This document shows positions 13,578 through 27,274 of a stretch of 64,000 nucleotides of DNA, in pieces. The notes under the pieces are model-generated. The model saw only the letters and a list, made by a program, of their open reading frames with translations, was not told where the DNA came from and did not search any database. Position numbers and translations under genes: made by a program. Position 1 is the first letter of the stretch. Every line of letters starts with the position of its first letter. Source of the DNA: Coriaria nepalensis (taxonomy: Eukaryota > Streptophyta > Magnoliopsida > Cucurbitales > Coriariaceae); the NCBI GenBank assembly GCA_027186245.1, contig CP114482.1, positions 15,519,209 through 15,583,208 of the forward strand. Reading direction: 5' to 3'.

Positions 13578-14432
13578 ATGACTTGAAGGCTAAAAAAATG
13601 GATAGTTGCCTTCAATAGATCAATTACAAGTTATGCATGAAAGTCGTGTCTTAAATGCAAAAATAGAATTGGTTCGAAGTGCTTCCAAACAATTTAATGA
13701 TATGAAAAGACTGAATGAAATGCTTTTTATGGCTAAAACAATGCATTGTTGTCTTCAATAGATTAATTGCAAGTTATGTAAGAGAATCATGTTTGAAGGG
13801 CGAAAATAGAATTCGTTCGACTTAATTTAGAATGATTTACTAACTAAAAGAGACGCAATTATATGACTTTAAGGCTAAAAAAATGCATAGTTGCCTTCAT
13901 TAGATCAATTGCAAGTTATGCATGAAAGTCGTGTCTTAAATGCAAAAATAGAATTGGTTCGAAGTGCTTCCAAACAATTTAATGATATGAAAAGACTGAA
14001 TGATATGCTTTTTATGGCTAAAACAATGCATTGTTGTCTTCAATAGATTAATTGCAAGTTATGTAAGAAAATCATGTTTGAAGGGCGAAAATAGAATTCG
14101 TTCGACTTAATTTAGAATGATTTCCTGACTAAAAGAGACGCAATAATATGACTTTAAGGCTAAAAAAATGCATAGTTGCCTTCATTAGATCAATTGCAAG
14201 TTATGCATGAAAGTCGTGTCTTAAATGCAAAAATAGAATTGGTTCGAAGTGCTTCCAAACAATTTAATGATATGAAAAGACTGAATGATACGCTTTTTAT
14301 GGCTAAAACAATGCATTGTTGTCTTCAATAGATTAATCGCAAGTTATGTAAGAAAATCATGTTTTTAGGGCGAAAATAGAATTCGTTCGACTTAATTTAG
14401 AATGATTTACCGACTAAAAGAGACGCAATAAT
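13578..14432 (+). repeat. Run of three dimer units
   Basis: Three consecutive 285-bp units (starts 13578, 13863, 14148). Their B/C junction sequences differ: GATTTACTAACT, GATTTCCTGACT and GATTTACCGACT. They share the CTTCATTAGATC variant in the last two A copies. The following trimer (14433) is 420 bp owing to a one-base loss in AAATGAAAAATAG. Confidence 0.88.
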
Positions 14433-14619
14433 ATGACTTTAAGGCTAAAAAAATGCATAGTTGCCTTCATTAGATCAATTGCAAGTTATGCATGAAAGTC
14501 GTGTCTTAAATGAAAAATAGAATTGGTTCGAAGTGCTTCCAAACAATTTAATGATATGAAAAGACTGAATGATATGCTTTTTATGGCTAAAACAATGCAT
14601 TGTTGTCTTCAATAGATTA

Positions 14620-17127
14620 ATTGCAAGTTATGTAAGAAAATCATGTTTGAAGGGCGAAAATAGAATTCGTTCGACTTAATTTAGAACAATTTAACGACTA
14701 GAAGAGACTCATTGACATGACTTTAAGGCTAAACAAATGCATTGTTGCCTTCAATAGATCAACTGCAAGTTATGCACGAAAGTCATGTTTAAAGGCCGAA
14801 TTTCATTCGAAGTGATTTAGAATGATTTACTGACTAAAAGAAACGCAATATTATGACTTTAAGGCTAAAAAAATGCATAGTTGCCTTCAATAGATCAATT
14901 GCAAGTTATGAATGAAAGTCGTGTCTCAAATGCACAAATAGAATTGGTTCGAAGTGCTTCCAAACAATTTAATGATATGAAAAGACTGAATGATATACTT
15001 TTTAAGGCTAAAATAATGAATTGTTGTCTTCAATAGATTAATTGCAAGTTATGTAAGAAAGTCATGTTTGAATGGCGAAAATAGAATTCGTTCGACTTAA
15101 TTTAGAATGATTTAACGACTTGAAGAGACTCGTTGACATGACTTTAAGGCTAAACAAATGCATTGTTGCCTTCAATAGATCAACTGCAGGTTATGCACGA
15201 AAGTCATGTTTAAAGGCCGAAATTCATTCGAAGTGATTTAGAATGATTTACTAACTAAAAGAGACGCAATAATATGACTTGAATGCTAAAAAAATGGATA
15301 GTTGCCTTGAATAGATCAATTACAAGTTATGCATGAAAGTCGTGTCTTAAATGCAAAAATAGAATTGGTTCGAAGTGCTTCCAAACAATTTAATGATATG
15401 AAAAGACTGAATGAAATGCTTTTTATGGATAAAACAATGCATTGTTGTCTTCAATAGATTAATTGCAGGTTATGTAAGAAAATCATGTTTGAAGGGCGAA
15501 AATAGAATTCGTTCGACTTAATTTAGAATGATTTACTAACTAAAAGAGACGCAATTATATGACTTTAAGGCTAAAAAAATGCATAGTTGCCTTCTTAGAT
15601 CAATTGCAAGTTATGCATGAAAGTCGCGTCTTAAATGCAAAAATAGAATTGGTTCGAAGTGCTTCCAAACAATTTAATGATATGAAAAGACTGAATGATA
15701 TGCTTTTTATGGCTAAAACAATGCATTGTTGTCTTCAATAGATTAATTGCAAGTTATGTAAGAAAATCATGTTTGAAGGGCGAAAATAGAATTCGTTCGA
15801 CTTAATTTAGAATGATTTCCTGACTAAAAGAGACGCAATAATATGACTTTAAGGCTAAAAAAATGCATAGTTGCCTTCATTAGATCAATTGCAAGTTATG
15901 CATGAAAGTCGTGTCTTAAATGCAAAAATAGAATTGGTTCGAAGTGCTTCCAAACAATTTAATGATATGAAAAGACTGAATGATATGCTTTTTATGGCTA
16001 AAACAATGCATTGTTGTCTTCAATAGATTAATCGCAAGTTATGTAAGAAAATCATGTTTTTAGGGCGAAAATAGAATTCGTTCGACTTAATTTAGAACAA
16101 TTTAACGACTAGAAGAAACTCATTGACATGACTTTAAGGCTAAACAAATGCATTGTTGCCTTCAATAGATCAACTCCTAGTTATGCACGAAAATCATGTT
16201 TAAAGGCCGAATTTCATTCGAAGTGATTTAGAATGATTTACTGACTAAAAGAGACGCAAAAATATGACTTTAAGGCTAAAAAAATGGATAGTTGCCTTCA
16301 ATAGAATTATTACAAGTTATGCATGAAAGTCGTGTGCTAAATGCAAAAATAGAATTGGTTCGAAGTGCTTCCAAACAATTTAATGATATGAAAAGACTGA
16401 ATGATATGCTTTTTATGGCTAAAATAATGAATTGTTGTCTTCAATAGATTAATTGCAAGTTATGTTAGAAAATCATGTTTGAAGGGTGAAAATAGAATTC
16501 GTTCGATTTAATTTAGAATGATTTCATGACTAGAAGAGACTCATTGACATGACTTTAAGGCTAAACAAATGCGTTGTTGCCTTCAGAAGATCAACTGCTA
16601 GTTATGCACGAAAATCATGTTTAAAGGCCGAATTTCATTCGAAGTGATTTAGAATGATTTATTGACTAAAAGAGACGCAAAAATATGACTTTAAGGCTAA
16701 AAAAATGCATAGTTGCCTTCAATAGATTAATTGCAAGTTATGCATGAATGTCGTGTCTCAAATGCACAAATAGAATTGGTTCGAAGTGCTTCCAAACAAT
16801 TTAATGATATGAAAAGACTGAATGATATGCTTTTTATGGCTAAAATAATGAATTGTTGTCTTCAATAGATTAATTGCAAGTTATGTAAGAAAATCATGTT
16901 TGAATGGCGAAAATAGAATTCGTTCGACTTAATTTAGAATGATTTAACGACTACAAGAGACTCATTGACATGACTTCAAGGCTAAACAAATGCGTTGTTG
17001 CCTTCAATAGATCAACTGCTAGTTATGCACGAAAATCATGTTTAAAGGCCGAATTTCATTCGAAGTGATTTAGAATGATTTATTGACTAAAAGAGACGCA
17101 AAAATATGACTTTAAGGCTAAAAAAAT
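14620..17127 (+). repeat. Segmental duplication, left copy (~2.5 kb)
   Basis: Matches ~20267-22775 at an offset of 5647-5648 bp. Shared private markers: GACTTGAATGCTAAAA (15276 and 20923), GTTGCCTTGAATAG, ATGTTTTTAGGGCG, CAACTCCTAGTTATG, CTTCAGAAGATCAACTGC (16581 and 22229), and CGACTACAAGAGACTC with ATGACTTCAAGG. The one-base change in offset comes from a missing A in GCCTTCTTAGATC near 15594. Edges lie where TTGTCTTCAATAG/TTGGCTTCAATAT (left) and ATGCATAG/ATGGATAG (right) differ. Confidence 0.85.
15274..15842 (+). repeat. Run of two dimer units (285 and 284 bp)
   Basis: Starts 15274 and 15559. The second unit is one base short (GCCTTCTTAGATC, normally GCCTTCATTAGATC). That shift puts the ATG of the A head in frame with the downstream open frame, giving a 60-codon frame at 15559-15741. 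This is a consequence of the indel, not evidence of a gene. Confidence 0.87.
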
Positions 17128-19068
17128 GCATAGTTGCCTTCAATAGATCAATTGCAAGTTATGCATGAAAGTCGTGTCTCAAATGCACAAATAGAATTGG
17201 TTCGAAGTACTTCCAAACAATTTAATGATATGAAAAGACTGAATGATATGCTTTTTAAGGCTAAAATAATGAATTGTTGTCTTCAATAGATTAATTGCAA
17301 GTTATGTAAGAAAATCATGATTGAATGGCGAAAATAGAATTCGTTCGACTTAATTTAGAATGATTTACTGACTAAAAGAGACGCAAAAATATGACTTTAA
17401 GGCTAAAAAAATGCATAGTTGCCTTCAATAGATCAATTGCAAGCTATGTATGAAAGTTGTGTCTTAAATGCAAAAATAGAATTGGTTCGAAGTGCTTCCA
17501 AACAATTTAATGATATGAAAAGACTGAATGATATGCTTTTTATGGCTAAAATAATGAATTGTTGTCTTCAATAGATTAATTGCAAGTTATGTAAGAAAAT
17601 CATGTTTGAATGGCGAAAATAGAATTCGTTCGACTTAATTTAGAATGATTTAACGACTACAAGAGACTCATTGACATGACTTCAAGGCTAAACAAATGCG
17701 TTGTTGCCTTCAATAGATCAACTGCTAGTTATGCACGAAAATCATGTTTAAAGGCCGAATTTCATTCGAAGTGATTTAGAATGATTTATTGACTAAAAGA
17801 GACGCAAAAATATGACTTTAAGGCTAAAAAAATGCATAGTTGCCTTCAATAGATCAATTGCAAGTTATGCATGAAAGTCGTGTCTCAAATGCACAAATAG
17901 AATTGGTTCGAAGTACTTCCAAACAATTTAATGATATGAAAAGACTGAATGATATGCTTTTTAAGGCTAAAATAATGAATTGTTGTCTTCAATAGATTAA
18001 TTGCAAGTTATGTAAGAAAATCATGATTGAATGGCGAAAATAGAATTCGTTCGACTTAATTTAGAATGATTTACTGACTAAAAGAGACGCAAAAATATGA
18101 CTTTAAGGCTAAAAAAATGCATAGTTGCCTTCAATAGATCAATTGCAAGCTATGTATGAAAGTTGTGTCTTAAATGCAAAAATAGAATTGGTTCGAAGTG
18201 CTTCCAAACAATTTAATGATATGAAAAGACTGAATGATATGCTTTTTATGGCTAAAATAATGAATTGTTGTCTTCAATAGATTAATTGCAAGTTATGTAA
18301 GAAAATCATGTTTGAATGGCGAAAATAGAATTCGTTCCACTTAATTTAGAATGATTTAACGACTACAAGAGACTCATTGACATGACTTCAAGGCTAAACA
18401 AATGCGTTGTTGCCTTCAATAGATCAACTGCTAGTTATGCACGAAAATCATGTTTAAAGGCCGAATTTCATTCGAAGTGATTTAGAATGATTTATTGACT
18501 AAAAGAGACGCAAAAATATGACTTTAAGGCTAAAAAAATGCATAGTTGCCTTCAATAGATCAATTGCAAGTTATGCATGAAAGTCGTGTCTCAAATGCAC
18601 AAATAGAATTGGTTCGAAGTACTTCCAAACAATTTAATGATATGAAAAGACTGAATGATATGCTTTTTAAGGCTAAAATAATGAATTGTTGTCTTCAATA
18701 GATTAATTGCAAGTTATGTAAGAAAATCATGATTGAATGGCGAAAATAGAATTCGTTCGACTTAATTTAGAATGATTTACTGACTAAAAGAGACGCAAAA
18801 ATATGACTTTAAGGCTAAAAAAATGCATAGTTGCCTTCAATAGATCAATTGCAAGCTATGTATGAAAGTTGTGTCTTAAATGCAAAAATAGAATTGGTTC
18901 GAAGTGCTTCCAAACAATTTAATGATATGAAAAGACTGAATGATATGCTTTTTATGGCTAAAACAACGCATTGTTGTCTTCAATAGATTAATTGCAAGTC
19001 ATGTAAGAAAATCATGTTTGAATGGCGAAAATAGAATTCGTTCGACTTAATTTAGAATGATTTAACGA
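16951..19068 (+). repeat. 706-bp five-monomer block, 3 near-identical copies
   Basis: The marker ACTACAAGAGACTC followed by ATGACTTCAAGGC occurs at about 16951, 17657 and 18363, exactly 706 bp apart. Each copy is one trimer plus one dimer (starts 17106/17391, 17812/18097, 18518/18803). All carry CGAAGTACTTCCAAAC, ATCATGATTGAATGGCG and GCAAGCTATGTATG. Differences between copies are very few (for example TTCCACTT near 18337), so amplification is recent. Confidence 0.9.
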
Positions 19069-19372
19069 CTAGAAGAGACTCATTGACATGACTTTAAGGC
19101 TAAACAAATGCATTGTTGCCTTCAATAGATTAATTGCAAGCTATGTATGAAAGTTGTGTCTTAAATGCAAAAATAGAATTGGTTCGAAGTACTTCCAAAC
19201 AATTTAATGATATGAAAAGACTGAATGATATGCTTTTTAAGGCTAAAATAATGCATTGTTGTCTTCAATAGATTAATTGCAAGTTATGTAATAAAATCAT
19301 GTTTGAAGGGCGAAAATAGAATTCGTTCGACTTAATTTAGAATGATTTACCGACTAAAAGAGACGCAATAAT
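18803..19372 (+). repeat. Two dimer units with a C/A switch at 19088
   Basis: Unit 18803-19087 has a full B (ending CTCATTGAC). The monomer at 19088 starts as C (GGCTAAACAAATGCATTG) and turns to A sequence after TTCAATAGAT (TAATTGCAAGCTATGTATG). Unit 19088-19372 is a second dimer, this time by B/C fusion (GATTTACCGACT). Two dimers of different origin thus sit side by side. The B of the first carries ACAACGCATTG and CAAGTCATG, otherwise seen at 6.7 and 7.6 kb. Confidence 0.85.
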
Positions 19373-20499
19373 ATGACTTTAAGGCTAAAAAAATGCATAG
19401 TTGCCTTCATTAGATCAATTGCAAGTTATGCATGAAAGTCGTGTCTTAAATGCAAAAATAGAATTGGTTCGAAGTGCTTCCAAACAATTTAATGATATGA
19501 AAAGACTGAATGATATGCTCTTTATGGCTAAAACAATGCATTGTTGGCTTCAATATATTAATTGCAAGTTATGTAAGAAAATCATGTTTGAAGGGCGAAA
19601 ATAGAATTCGTTCGACTTAATTTAGAACAATTTAACGACTAGAAGAGACTCATTGACATGACTTTAAGGCTAAACAAATGCATTGTTGCCTTCAATAGAT
19701 GAACTGCAAGTTATGCACGAAAGTCATGTTTAAAGGCCGAATTTCATTCGAAGTGATTTAGAATGATTTACTGACTAAAAGAAACGCAATATTATGACTT
19801 TAAGGCTAAAAAAATGCATAGTTGCCTTCAATAGATCAATTGCAAGTTATGTATGAAAGTTGTGTCTTAAATGCAAAAATAGAATTGGTTCGAAGTACTT
19901 CCAAACAATTTAATGATATGAAAAGACTGAATGATATGCTTTTTAAGGCTAAAATAATGCATTGTTGTCTTCAATAGATTAATTGCAAGTTATGTAATAA
20001 AATCATGTTTGAAGGGCGAAAATAGAATTCGTTCGACTTAATTTAGAATGATTTACCGACTAAAAGAGACGCAATAATATGACTTTAAGGCTAAAAAAAT
20101 GCATAGTTGCCTTCATTAGATCAATTGCAAGTTATGCATGAAAGTCGTGTCTTAAATGCAAAAATAGAATTGGTTCGAAGTGCTTCCAAACAATTTAATG
20201 ATATGAAAAGACTGAATGATATGCTTTTTATGGCTAAAACAATGCATTGTTGGCTTCAATATATTAATTGCAAGTTATGTAAGAAAATCATGTTTGAAGG
20301 GCGAAAATAGAATTCGTTCGACTTAATTTAGAACAATTTAACGACTAGAAGAGACTCATTGACATGACTTTAAGGCTAAACAAATGCATTGTTGCCTTCA
20401 ATAGATGAACTGCAAGTTATGCACGAAAGTCATGTTTAAAGGCCGAATTTCATTCGAAGTGATTTAGAATGATTTACTGACTAAAAGAAACGCAAAAAT
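19088..20499 (+). repeat. 706-bp block, 2 copies
   Basis: Starts 19088, 19373, 19794, 20079 and 20500 give 285, 421, 285, 421. The second A of each copy (19373, 20079) is followed by a B with TTGGCTTCAATATATT and then GAACAATTTAACGAC. Both copies encode the same spurious 67-codon frame (19401-19604 and 20107-20310) because TAG is mutated to TAT in each. Confidence 0.88.
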
Positions 20500-22775
20500 A
20501 TGACTTTAAGGCTAAAAAAATGCATAGTTGCCTTCAATAGATCAATTGCAAGTTATGAATGAAAGTCGTGTCTCAAATGCACAAATAGAATTGGTTCGAA
20601 GTGCTTCCAAACAATTTAATGATATGAAAAGACTGAATGATATACTTTTTAAGGCTAAAATAATGAATTGTTGTCTTCAATAGATTAATTGCAAGTTATG
20701 TAAGAAAATCATGTTTGAATGGCGAAAATAGAATTCGTTCGACTTAATTTAGAATGATTTAACGACTTGAAGAGACTCGTTGACATGACTTTAAGGCTAA
20801 ACAAATGCATTGTTGCCTTCAATAGATCAACTGCAGGTTATGCACGAAAGTCATGTTTAAAGGCCGAAATTCATTCGAAGTGATTTAGAATGATTTACTA
20901 ACTAAAAGAGACGCAATAATATGACTTGAATGCTAAAAAAATGGATAGTTGCCTTGAATAGATCAATTACAAGTTATGCATGAAAGTCGTGTCTTAAATG
21001 CAAAAATAGAATTGGTTCGAAGTGCTTCCAAACAATTTAATGATATGAAAAGACTGAATGAAATGCTTTTTATGGCTAAAACAATGCATTGTTGTCTTCA
21101 ATAGATTAATTGCAGGTTATGTAAGAAAATCATGTTTGAAGGGCGAAAATAGAATTCGTTCGACTTAATTTAGAATGATTTACTAACTAAAAGAGACGCA
21201 ATTATATGACTTTAAGGCTAAAAAAATGCATAGTTGCCTTCATTAGATCAATTGCAAGTTATGCATGAAAGTCGTGTCTTAAATGCAAAAATAGAATTGG
21301 TTCGAAGTGCTTCCAAACAATTTAATGATATGAAAAGACTGAATGATATGCTTTTTATGGCTAAAACAATGCATTGTTGTCTTCAATAGATTAATTGCAA
21401 GTTATGTAAGAAAATCTTGTTTGAAGGGCGAAAATAGAATTCGTTCGACTTAATTTAGAATGATTTCCTGACTAAAAGAGACGCAATAATATGACTTTAA
21501 GGCTAAAAAAATGCATAGTTGCCTTCATTAGATCAATTGCAAGTTATGCATGAAAGTCGTGTCTTAAATGCAAAAATAGAATTGGTTCGAAGTGCTTCCA
21601 AACAATTTAATGATATGAAAAGACTGAATGATATGCTTTTTATGGCTAAAACAATGCATTGTTGTCTTCAATAGATTAATCGCAAGTTATGTAGGAAAAT
21701 CATGTTTTTAGGGCGAAAATAGAATTCGTTCGACTTAATTTAGAACAATTTAACGACTAGAAGAAACTCATTGACATGACTTTAAGGCTAAACAAATGCA
21801 TTGTTGCCTTCAATAGATCAACTCCTAGTTATGCACGAAAATCATGTTTAAAGGCCGAATTTCATTCGAAGTGATTTAGAATGATTTACTGACTAAAAGA
21901 GACGCAAAAATATGACTTTAAGGCTAAAAAAATGGATAGTTGCCTTCAATAGAATAATTACAAGTTATGCATGAAAGTCGTGTCCTAAATGCAAAAATAG
22001 AATTGGTTCGAAGTGCTTCCAAACAATTTAATGATATGAAAAGACTGAATGATATGCTTTTTATGGCTAAAATAATGAATTGTTGTCTTCAATAGATTAA
22101 TTGCAAGTTATGTTAGAAAATCATGTTTGAAGGGCGAAAATAGAATTCGTTCGATTTAATTTAGAATGATTTCATGACTAGAAGAGACTCATTGACATGA
22201 CTTTAAGGCTAAACAAATGCGTTGTTGCCTTCAGAAGATCAACTGCTAGTTATGCACGAAAATCATGTTTAAAGGCCGAATTTCATTCGAAGTGATTTAG
22301 AATGATTTATTGACTAAAAGAGACGCAAAAATATGACTTTAAGGCTAAAAAAATGCATAGTTGCCTTCAATAGATTAATTGCAAGTTATGCATAAATGTC
22401 GTGTCTCAAATGCACAAATAGAATTGGTTCGAAGTGCTTCCAAACAATTTAATGATATGAAAAGACTGAATGATATGCTTTTTATGGCTAAAATAATGAA
22501 TTGTTGTCTTCAATAGATTAATTGCAAGTTATGTAAGAAAATCATGTTTGAATGGCGAAAATAGAATTCGTTCGACTTAATTTAGAATGACTTAACGACT
22601 ACAAGAGACTCATTGACATGACTTCAAGGCTAAACAAATGCGTTGTTGCCTTCAATAGATCAACTGCTAGTTATGCACGAAAATCATGTTTAAAGGCCGA
22701 ATTTCATTCGAAGTGATTTAGAATGATTTATTGACTAAAAGAGACGCAAAAATATGACTTTAAGGCTAAAAAAAT
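20267..22775 (+). repeat. Segmental duplication, right copy (~2.5 kb)
   Basis: Counterpart of ~14620-17127. The order of dimers (20921, 21206) and trimers (20500, 21491, 21912, 22333) reproduces the left copy, as do the private markers. Point differences include GAAAATCATG here versus GAAAGTCATG at ~15058, and ATGGCTAAAAC here versus ATGGATAAAAC at ~15426. The copies are separated by about 3.1 kb that includes the 706-bp blocks. Confidence 0.85.
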
Positions 22776-23608
22776 GGATAGTTGCCTTCAATAGATCAAT
22801 TACAAGTTATGCATGAAAGTCGTGTCCTAAATGCAAAAATAGAATTGGTTCGAAGTGCTTCCAAACAATTTAATGATATGAAAAGACTGAATGATATGCT
22901 TTTTATGGCTAAAATAATGAATTGTTGTCTTCAATAGATTAATTGCAAGTTATGTTAGAAAATTATGTTTGAAGGGCGAAAATAGAATTCGTTCGATTTA
23001 ATTTAGAATGATTTCATGACTAGAAGAGACTCGTTGACATGACTTTAAGGCTAAAAAAATGCATAGTTGCCTTCAATAGATCAATTGCAAGTTATGCATG
23101 AAAGTCGTGTCTCAAATGCACAAATAGAATTGGTTCGAAGTACTTCCAAACAATTTAATGATATGAAAAGACTGAATGATATGCTTTTTAAGGCTAAAAT
23201 AATGAATTGTTGTCTTCAATAGATTAATTGCAAGTTATGTAAGAAAATCATGATTGAATGGCGAAAATAGAATTCGTTCGACTTAATTTAGAATGATTTA
23301 CTGACTAAAAGAGACGCAAAAATATGACTTTAAGGCTAAAAAAATGCATAGTTGCCTTCAATAGATCAATTGCAAGCTATGTATGAAAGTTGTGTCTTAA
23401 ATGCAAAAATAGAATTGGTTCGAAGTGCTTCCAAACAATTTAATGATATGAAAAGACTGAATGAAATGCTTTTTATGGCTAAAACAATGCATTGTTGTCC
23501 TCAATAGATTAATTGCAAGTTATGTAAGAAAATCATGTTTGAAGGGCGAAAATAGAATTCGTTCGACTTAATTTAGAATGATTTACTAACTAAAAGAGAC
23601 GCAATTAT
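22754..23608 (+). repeat. Run of three dimer units, first with direct B-to-A joint
   Basis: Starts 22754, 23039 and 23324, each 285 bp. The first has a complete B (GAAGAGACTCGTTGAC) followed directly by an A head (ATGACTTTAAGGCTAAAAAA) with no C sequence at all. The next two are ordinary B/C fusions. The 23039 unit carries the GTACTTCCAAAC and ATCATGATTGAATGG markers of the 17-19 kb block, so it is probably a transferred copy. Confidence 0.86.
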
Positions 23609-24450
23609 ATGACTTTAAGGCTAAAAAAATGCATAGTTGCCTTCATTAGATCAATTGCAAGTTATGCATGAAAGTCGTGTCTTAAATGCAAAAATAGAAT
23701 TGGTTCGAAGTGCTTCCAAACAATTTAATGATATGAAAAGACTGAATGATATGCTTTTTATGGCTAAAACAATGCATTGTTGTCTTCAATAGATTAATCG
23801 CAAGTTATGTAAGAAAATCATGTTTTTAGGGCGAAAATAGAATTCGTTCGACTTAATTTAGAACAATTTAATGACTAGAAGAAACTCATTGACATGACTT
23901 TAAGGCTAAACAAATGCATTGTTGCCTTCAATAGATCAACTCCTAGTTATGCACGAAAATCATGTTTAAAGGCCGAATTTCATTCGAAGTGATTTAGAAT
24001 GATTTACTGACTAAAAGAGACGCAAAAATATGACTTTAAGGCTAAAAAAATGGATAGTTGCCTTCAATAGATCAATTAGAAGTTATGCATGAAAGTCGTG
24101 TCCTAAATGCAAAAATAGAGTTGGTTCGAAGTGCTTCCAAACAATTTAATGATATGAAAAGACTGAATGATATGCTTTTTATGGCTAAAATAATGAATTG
24201 TTGTCTTCAATAGATTAATTGCAAGTTATGTTAGAAAATCATGTTTGAAGGGCGAAAATAGAATTCGTTCGATTTAATTTAGAATGATTTCACGACTAGA
24301 AGAGACTCATTGACATGACTTTAAGGCTAAACAAATGCGTTGTTGCCTTCAGAAGATCAACTGCTAGTTATGCACGAAAATCATGTTTAAAGGCCGAATT
24401 TCATTCGAAGTGATTTAGAATGATTTACTAACTAAAAGAGACGCAATAAT

Positions 24451-25305
24451 ATGACTTGAATGCTAAAAAAATGGATAGTTGCCTTCAATAGATCAATTAC
24501 AAGTTATGCATGAAAGTCGTGTCTTAAATGCAAAAATAGAATTGGTTCGAAGTGCTTCCAAACAATTTAATGATATGAAAAGACTGAATGAAATGCTTTT
24601 TATGGCTAAAACAATGCATTGTTGTCTTCAATAGATTAATTGCAGGTTATGTAAGAAAATCATGTTTGAAGGGCGAAAATAGAATTCGTTCGACTTAATT
24701 TAGAATGATTTACTAACTAAAAGAGACGCAATTATATGACTTTAAGGCTAAAAAAATGCATAGTTGCCTTCATTAGATCAATTGCAAGTTATGCATGAAA
24801 GTCGTGTCTTAAATGCAAAAATAGAATTGGTTCGAAGTGCTTCCAAACAATTTAATGATATGAAAAGACTGAATGATACGCTTTTTATGGCTAAAACAAT
24901 GCATTGTTGTCTTCAATAGATTAATCGCAAGTTATGTAAGAAAATCATGTTTTTAGGGCGAAAATAGAATTCGTTCGACTTAATTTAGAATGATTTACCG
25001 ACTAAAAGAGACGCAATAATATGACTTTAAGGCTAAAAAAATGCATAGTTGCCTTCATTAGATCAATTGCAAGTTATGCAGGAAAGTCGTGTCTTAAATG
25101 CAAAAATAGAATTGGTTCGAAGTGCTTCCAAACAATTTAATGATATGAAAAGACTGAATGATATGCTTTTTAAGGCTAAAATAATGCATTGTTGTCTTCA
25201 ATAGATTAATTGCAAGTTATGTAATAAAATCATGTTTGAAGGGCGAAAATAGAATTCGTTCGACTTAATTTAGAATGATTTACCGACTAAAAGAGACGCA
25301 ATAAT
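24451..25305 (+). repeat. Run of three dimer units
   Basis: Starts 24451, 24736 and 25021, each 285 bp by B/C fusion. The first repeats the GACTTGAATGCTAAAA head seen at 15274 and 20921, and the second the GCAATTATATGAC head seen at 15559 and 21206. This is therefore a third, partial relative of the ~2.5-kb duplicated segment. Confidence 0.86.
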
Positions 25306-26432
25306 ATGACTTTAAGGCTAAAAAAATGCATAGTTGCCTTCATTAGATCAATTGCAAGTTATGCATGAAAGTCTTGTGTTAAATGCAAAAATAGAATTGG
25401 TTCGAAGTGCTTCCAAACAATTTAATGATATGAAAAGACTGAATGATATGCTTTTTATGGCTAAAACAATGCATTGTTGGCTTCAATATATTAATTGCAA
25501 GTTATGTAAGAAAATCATGTTTGAAGGGCGAAAATAGAATTCGTTCGACTTAATTTAGAACAATTTATCGACTAGAAGAGACTCATTGACATGACTTTAA
25601 GGCTAAACAAATGCATTGTTGCCTTCAATAGATCAACTGCAAGTTATGCACGAAAGTCATGTTTAAAGGCTGAATTTCATTCGAAGTGATTTAGAATGAT
25701 TTACTGACTAAAAGAAACGCAATATTATGACTTTAAGGCTAAAAAAATGCATAGTTGCCTTCAATAGATCAATTGCAAGTTATGAATGAAAGTCGTGTCT
25801 CAAATGCACAAATAGAATTGGTTCGAAGTGCTTCCAAACAATTTAATGATATGAAAAGACTGAATGATATACTTTTTAAGGCTAAAATAATGAATTGTTG
25901 TCTTCAATAGATTAATTGCAAGTTATGTAAGAAAATCATGTTTGAATGCCGAAAATAGAATTCGTTCGACTTAATTTAGAATGATTTAACGACTTGAAGA
26001 GACTCGTTGACATGACTTTAAGGCTAAACAAATGCATTGTTGCCTTCAATAGATCAACTGCAAGTTATGCACGAAAGTCATGTTTAAAGGCCGAATTTCA
26101 TTCGAAGTGATTTAGAATGATTTACTAACTAAAAGAGACGCAATAATATGACTTGAAGGCTAAAAAAATGGATAGTTGCCTTCAATAGATCAATTACAAG
26201 TTATGCATGAAAGTCGTGTCTTAAATGCAAAAATAGAATTGGTTCGAAGTGCTTCCAAACAATTTCATGATATGAAATGACTGAATGAAATGCTTTTTAT
26301 GGCTAAAACAATGCATTGTTGTCTTCAATAGATTAATTGCAAGTTATGTAAGAAAATCATGTTTGAAGGGCGAAAATAGAATCCGTTCGACTTAATTTAG
26401 AATGATTTACTAACTAAAAGAGACGCAATTAT
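25306..26432 (+). repeat. Two trimers and one dimer resembling the 12.7-13.9 kb region
   Basis: Starts 25306, 25727 and 26148 (421, 421, 285). The markers TTGGCTTCAATATATT, GAACAATTTA, CGACTTGAAGAGACTCGTTG and the ATGACTTGAAGGC head appear in the same order at 12.90-13.58 kb (offset about 12570 bp). The B copy of the 26148 dimer has lost the EcoRI site (GAATCCGTTCG, about 26382). Confidence 0.78.
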
Positions 26433-27274
26433 ATGACTTTAAGGCTAAAAAAATGCATAGTTGCCTTCATTAGATCAATTGCAAGTTATGCATGAAAGTC
26501 GTGTCTTAAATGCAAAAATAGAATTGGTTCGAAGTGCTTCCAAACAATTTAATGATATGAAAAGACTGAATGATATGCTTTTTATGGCTAAAACAATGCA
26601 TTGTTGTCTTCAATAGATTAATTGCAAGTTATGTAAGAAAATCATGTTTGAAGGGCGAAAATAGAATTCGTTCGATTTAATTTAGAATGATTTAACGACT
26701 TGAAGAGACTCATTGACATGACTTTAAGGCTAAACAAATGCGTTGTTGCCTTCAATAGATCAACTGCTAGTTATGCACGAAAATCATGTTTAAAGGCCGA
26801 ATTTCATTCGAAGTGATTTAGAATGATTTATTGACTAAAAGAGACGCAAAAATATGACTTTAAGGCTAAAGAAATGCATAGTTGCCTTCAATAGATCAAT
26901 TGCAAGTTATGCATGAATGTCGTGTCTCAAATGCACAAATAGAATTGGTTCGAAGTGCTTCCAAACAATTTAATGATATGAAAAGACTGAATGATATGCT
27001 TTTTAAGGCTAAAATAATGAATTGTTGTCTTCAATAGATTAATTGCAAGTTATGTAAGAAAATCATGATTGAATGGCGAAAATAGAATTCGTTTGACTTA
27101 ATTTAGAATGATTTAAAGACTAGAAGAGACTCATTGACATGACTTTAAGGCTAAACAAATGCATTGTTGCCTTCAATAGATCAACTGCAAGTTATGGACG
27201 AGAGTCATGTTTAAAGGCCGAATTTCATTCGAAGTGATTTAGAATGATTTACTGACTAAAAGAGACGCAATAAT

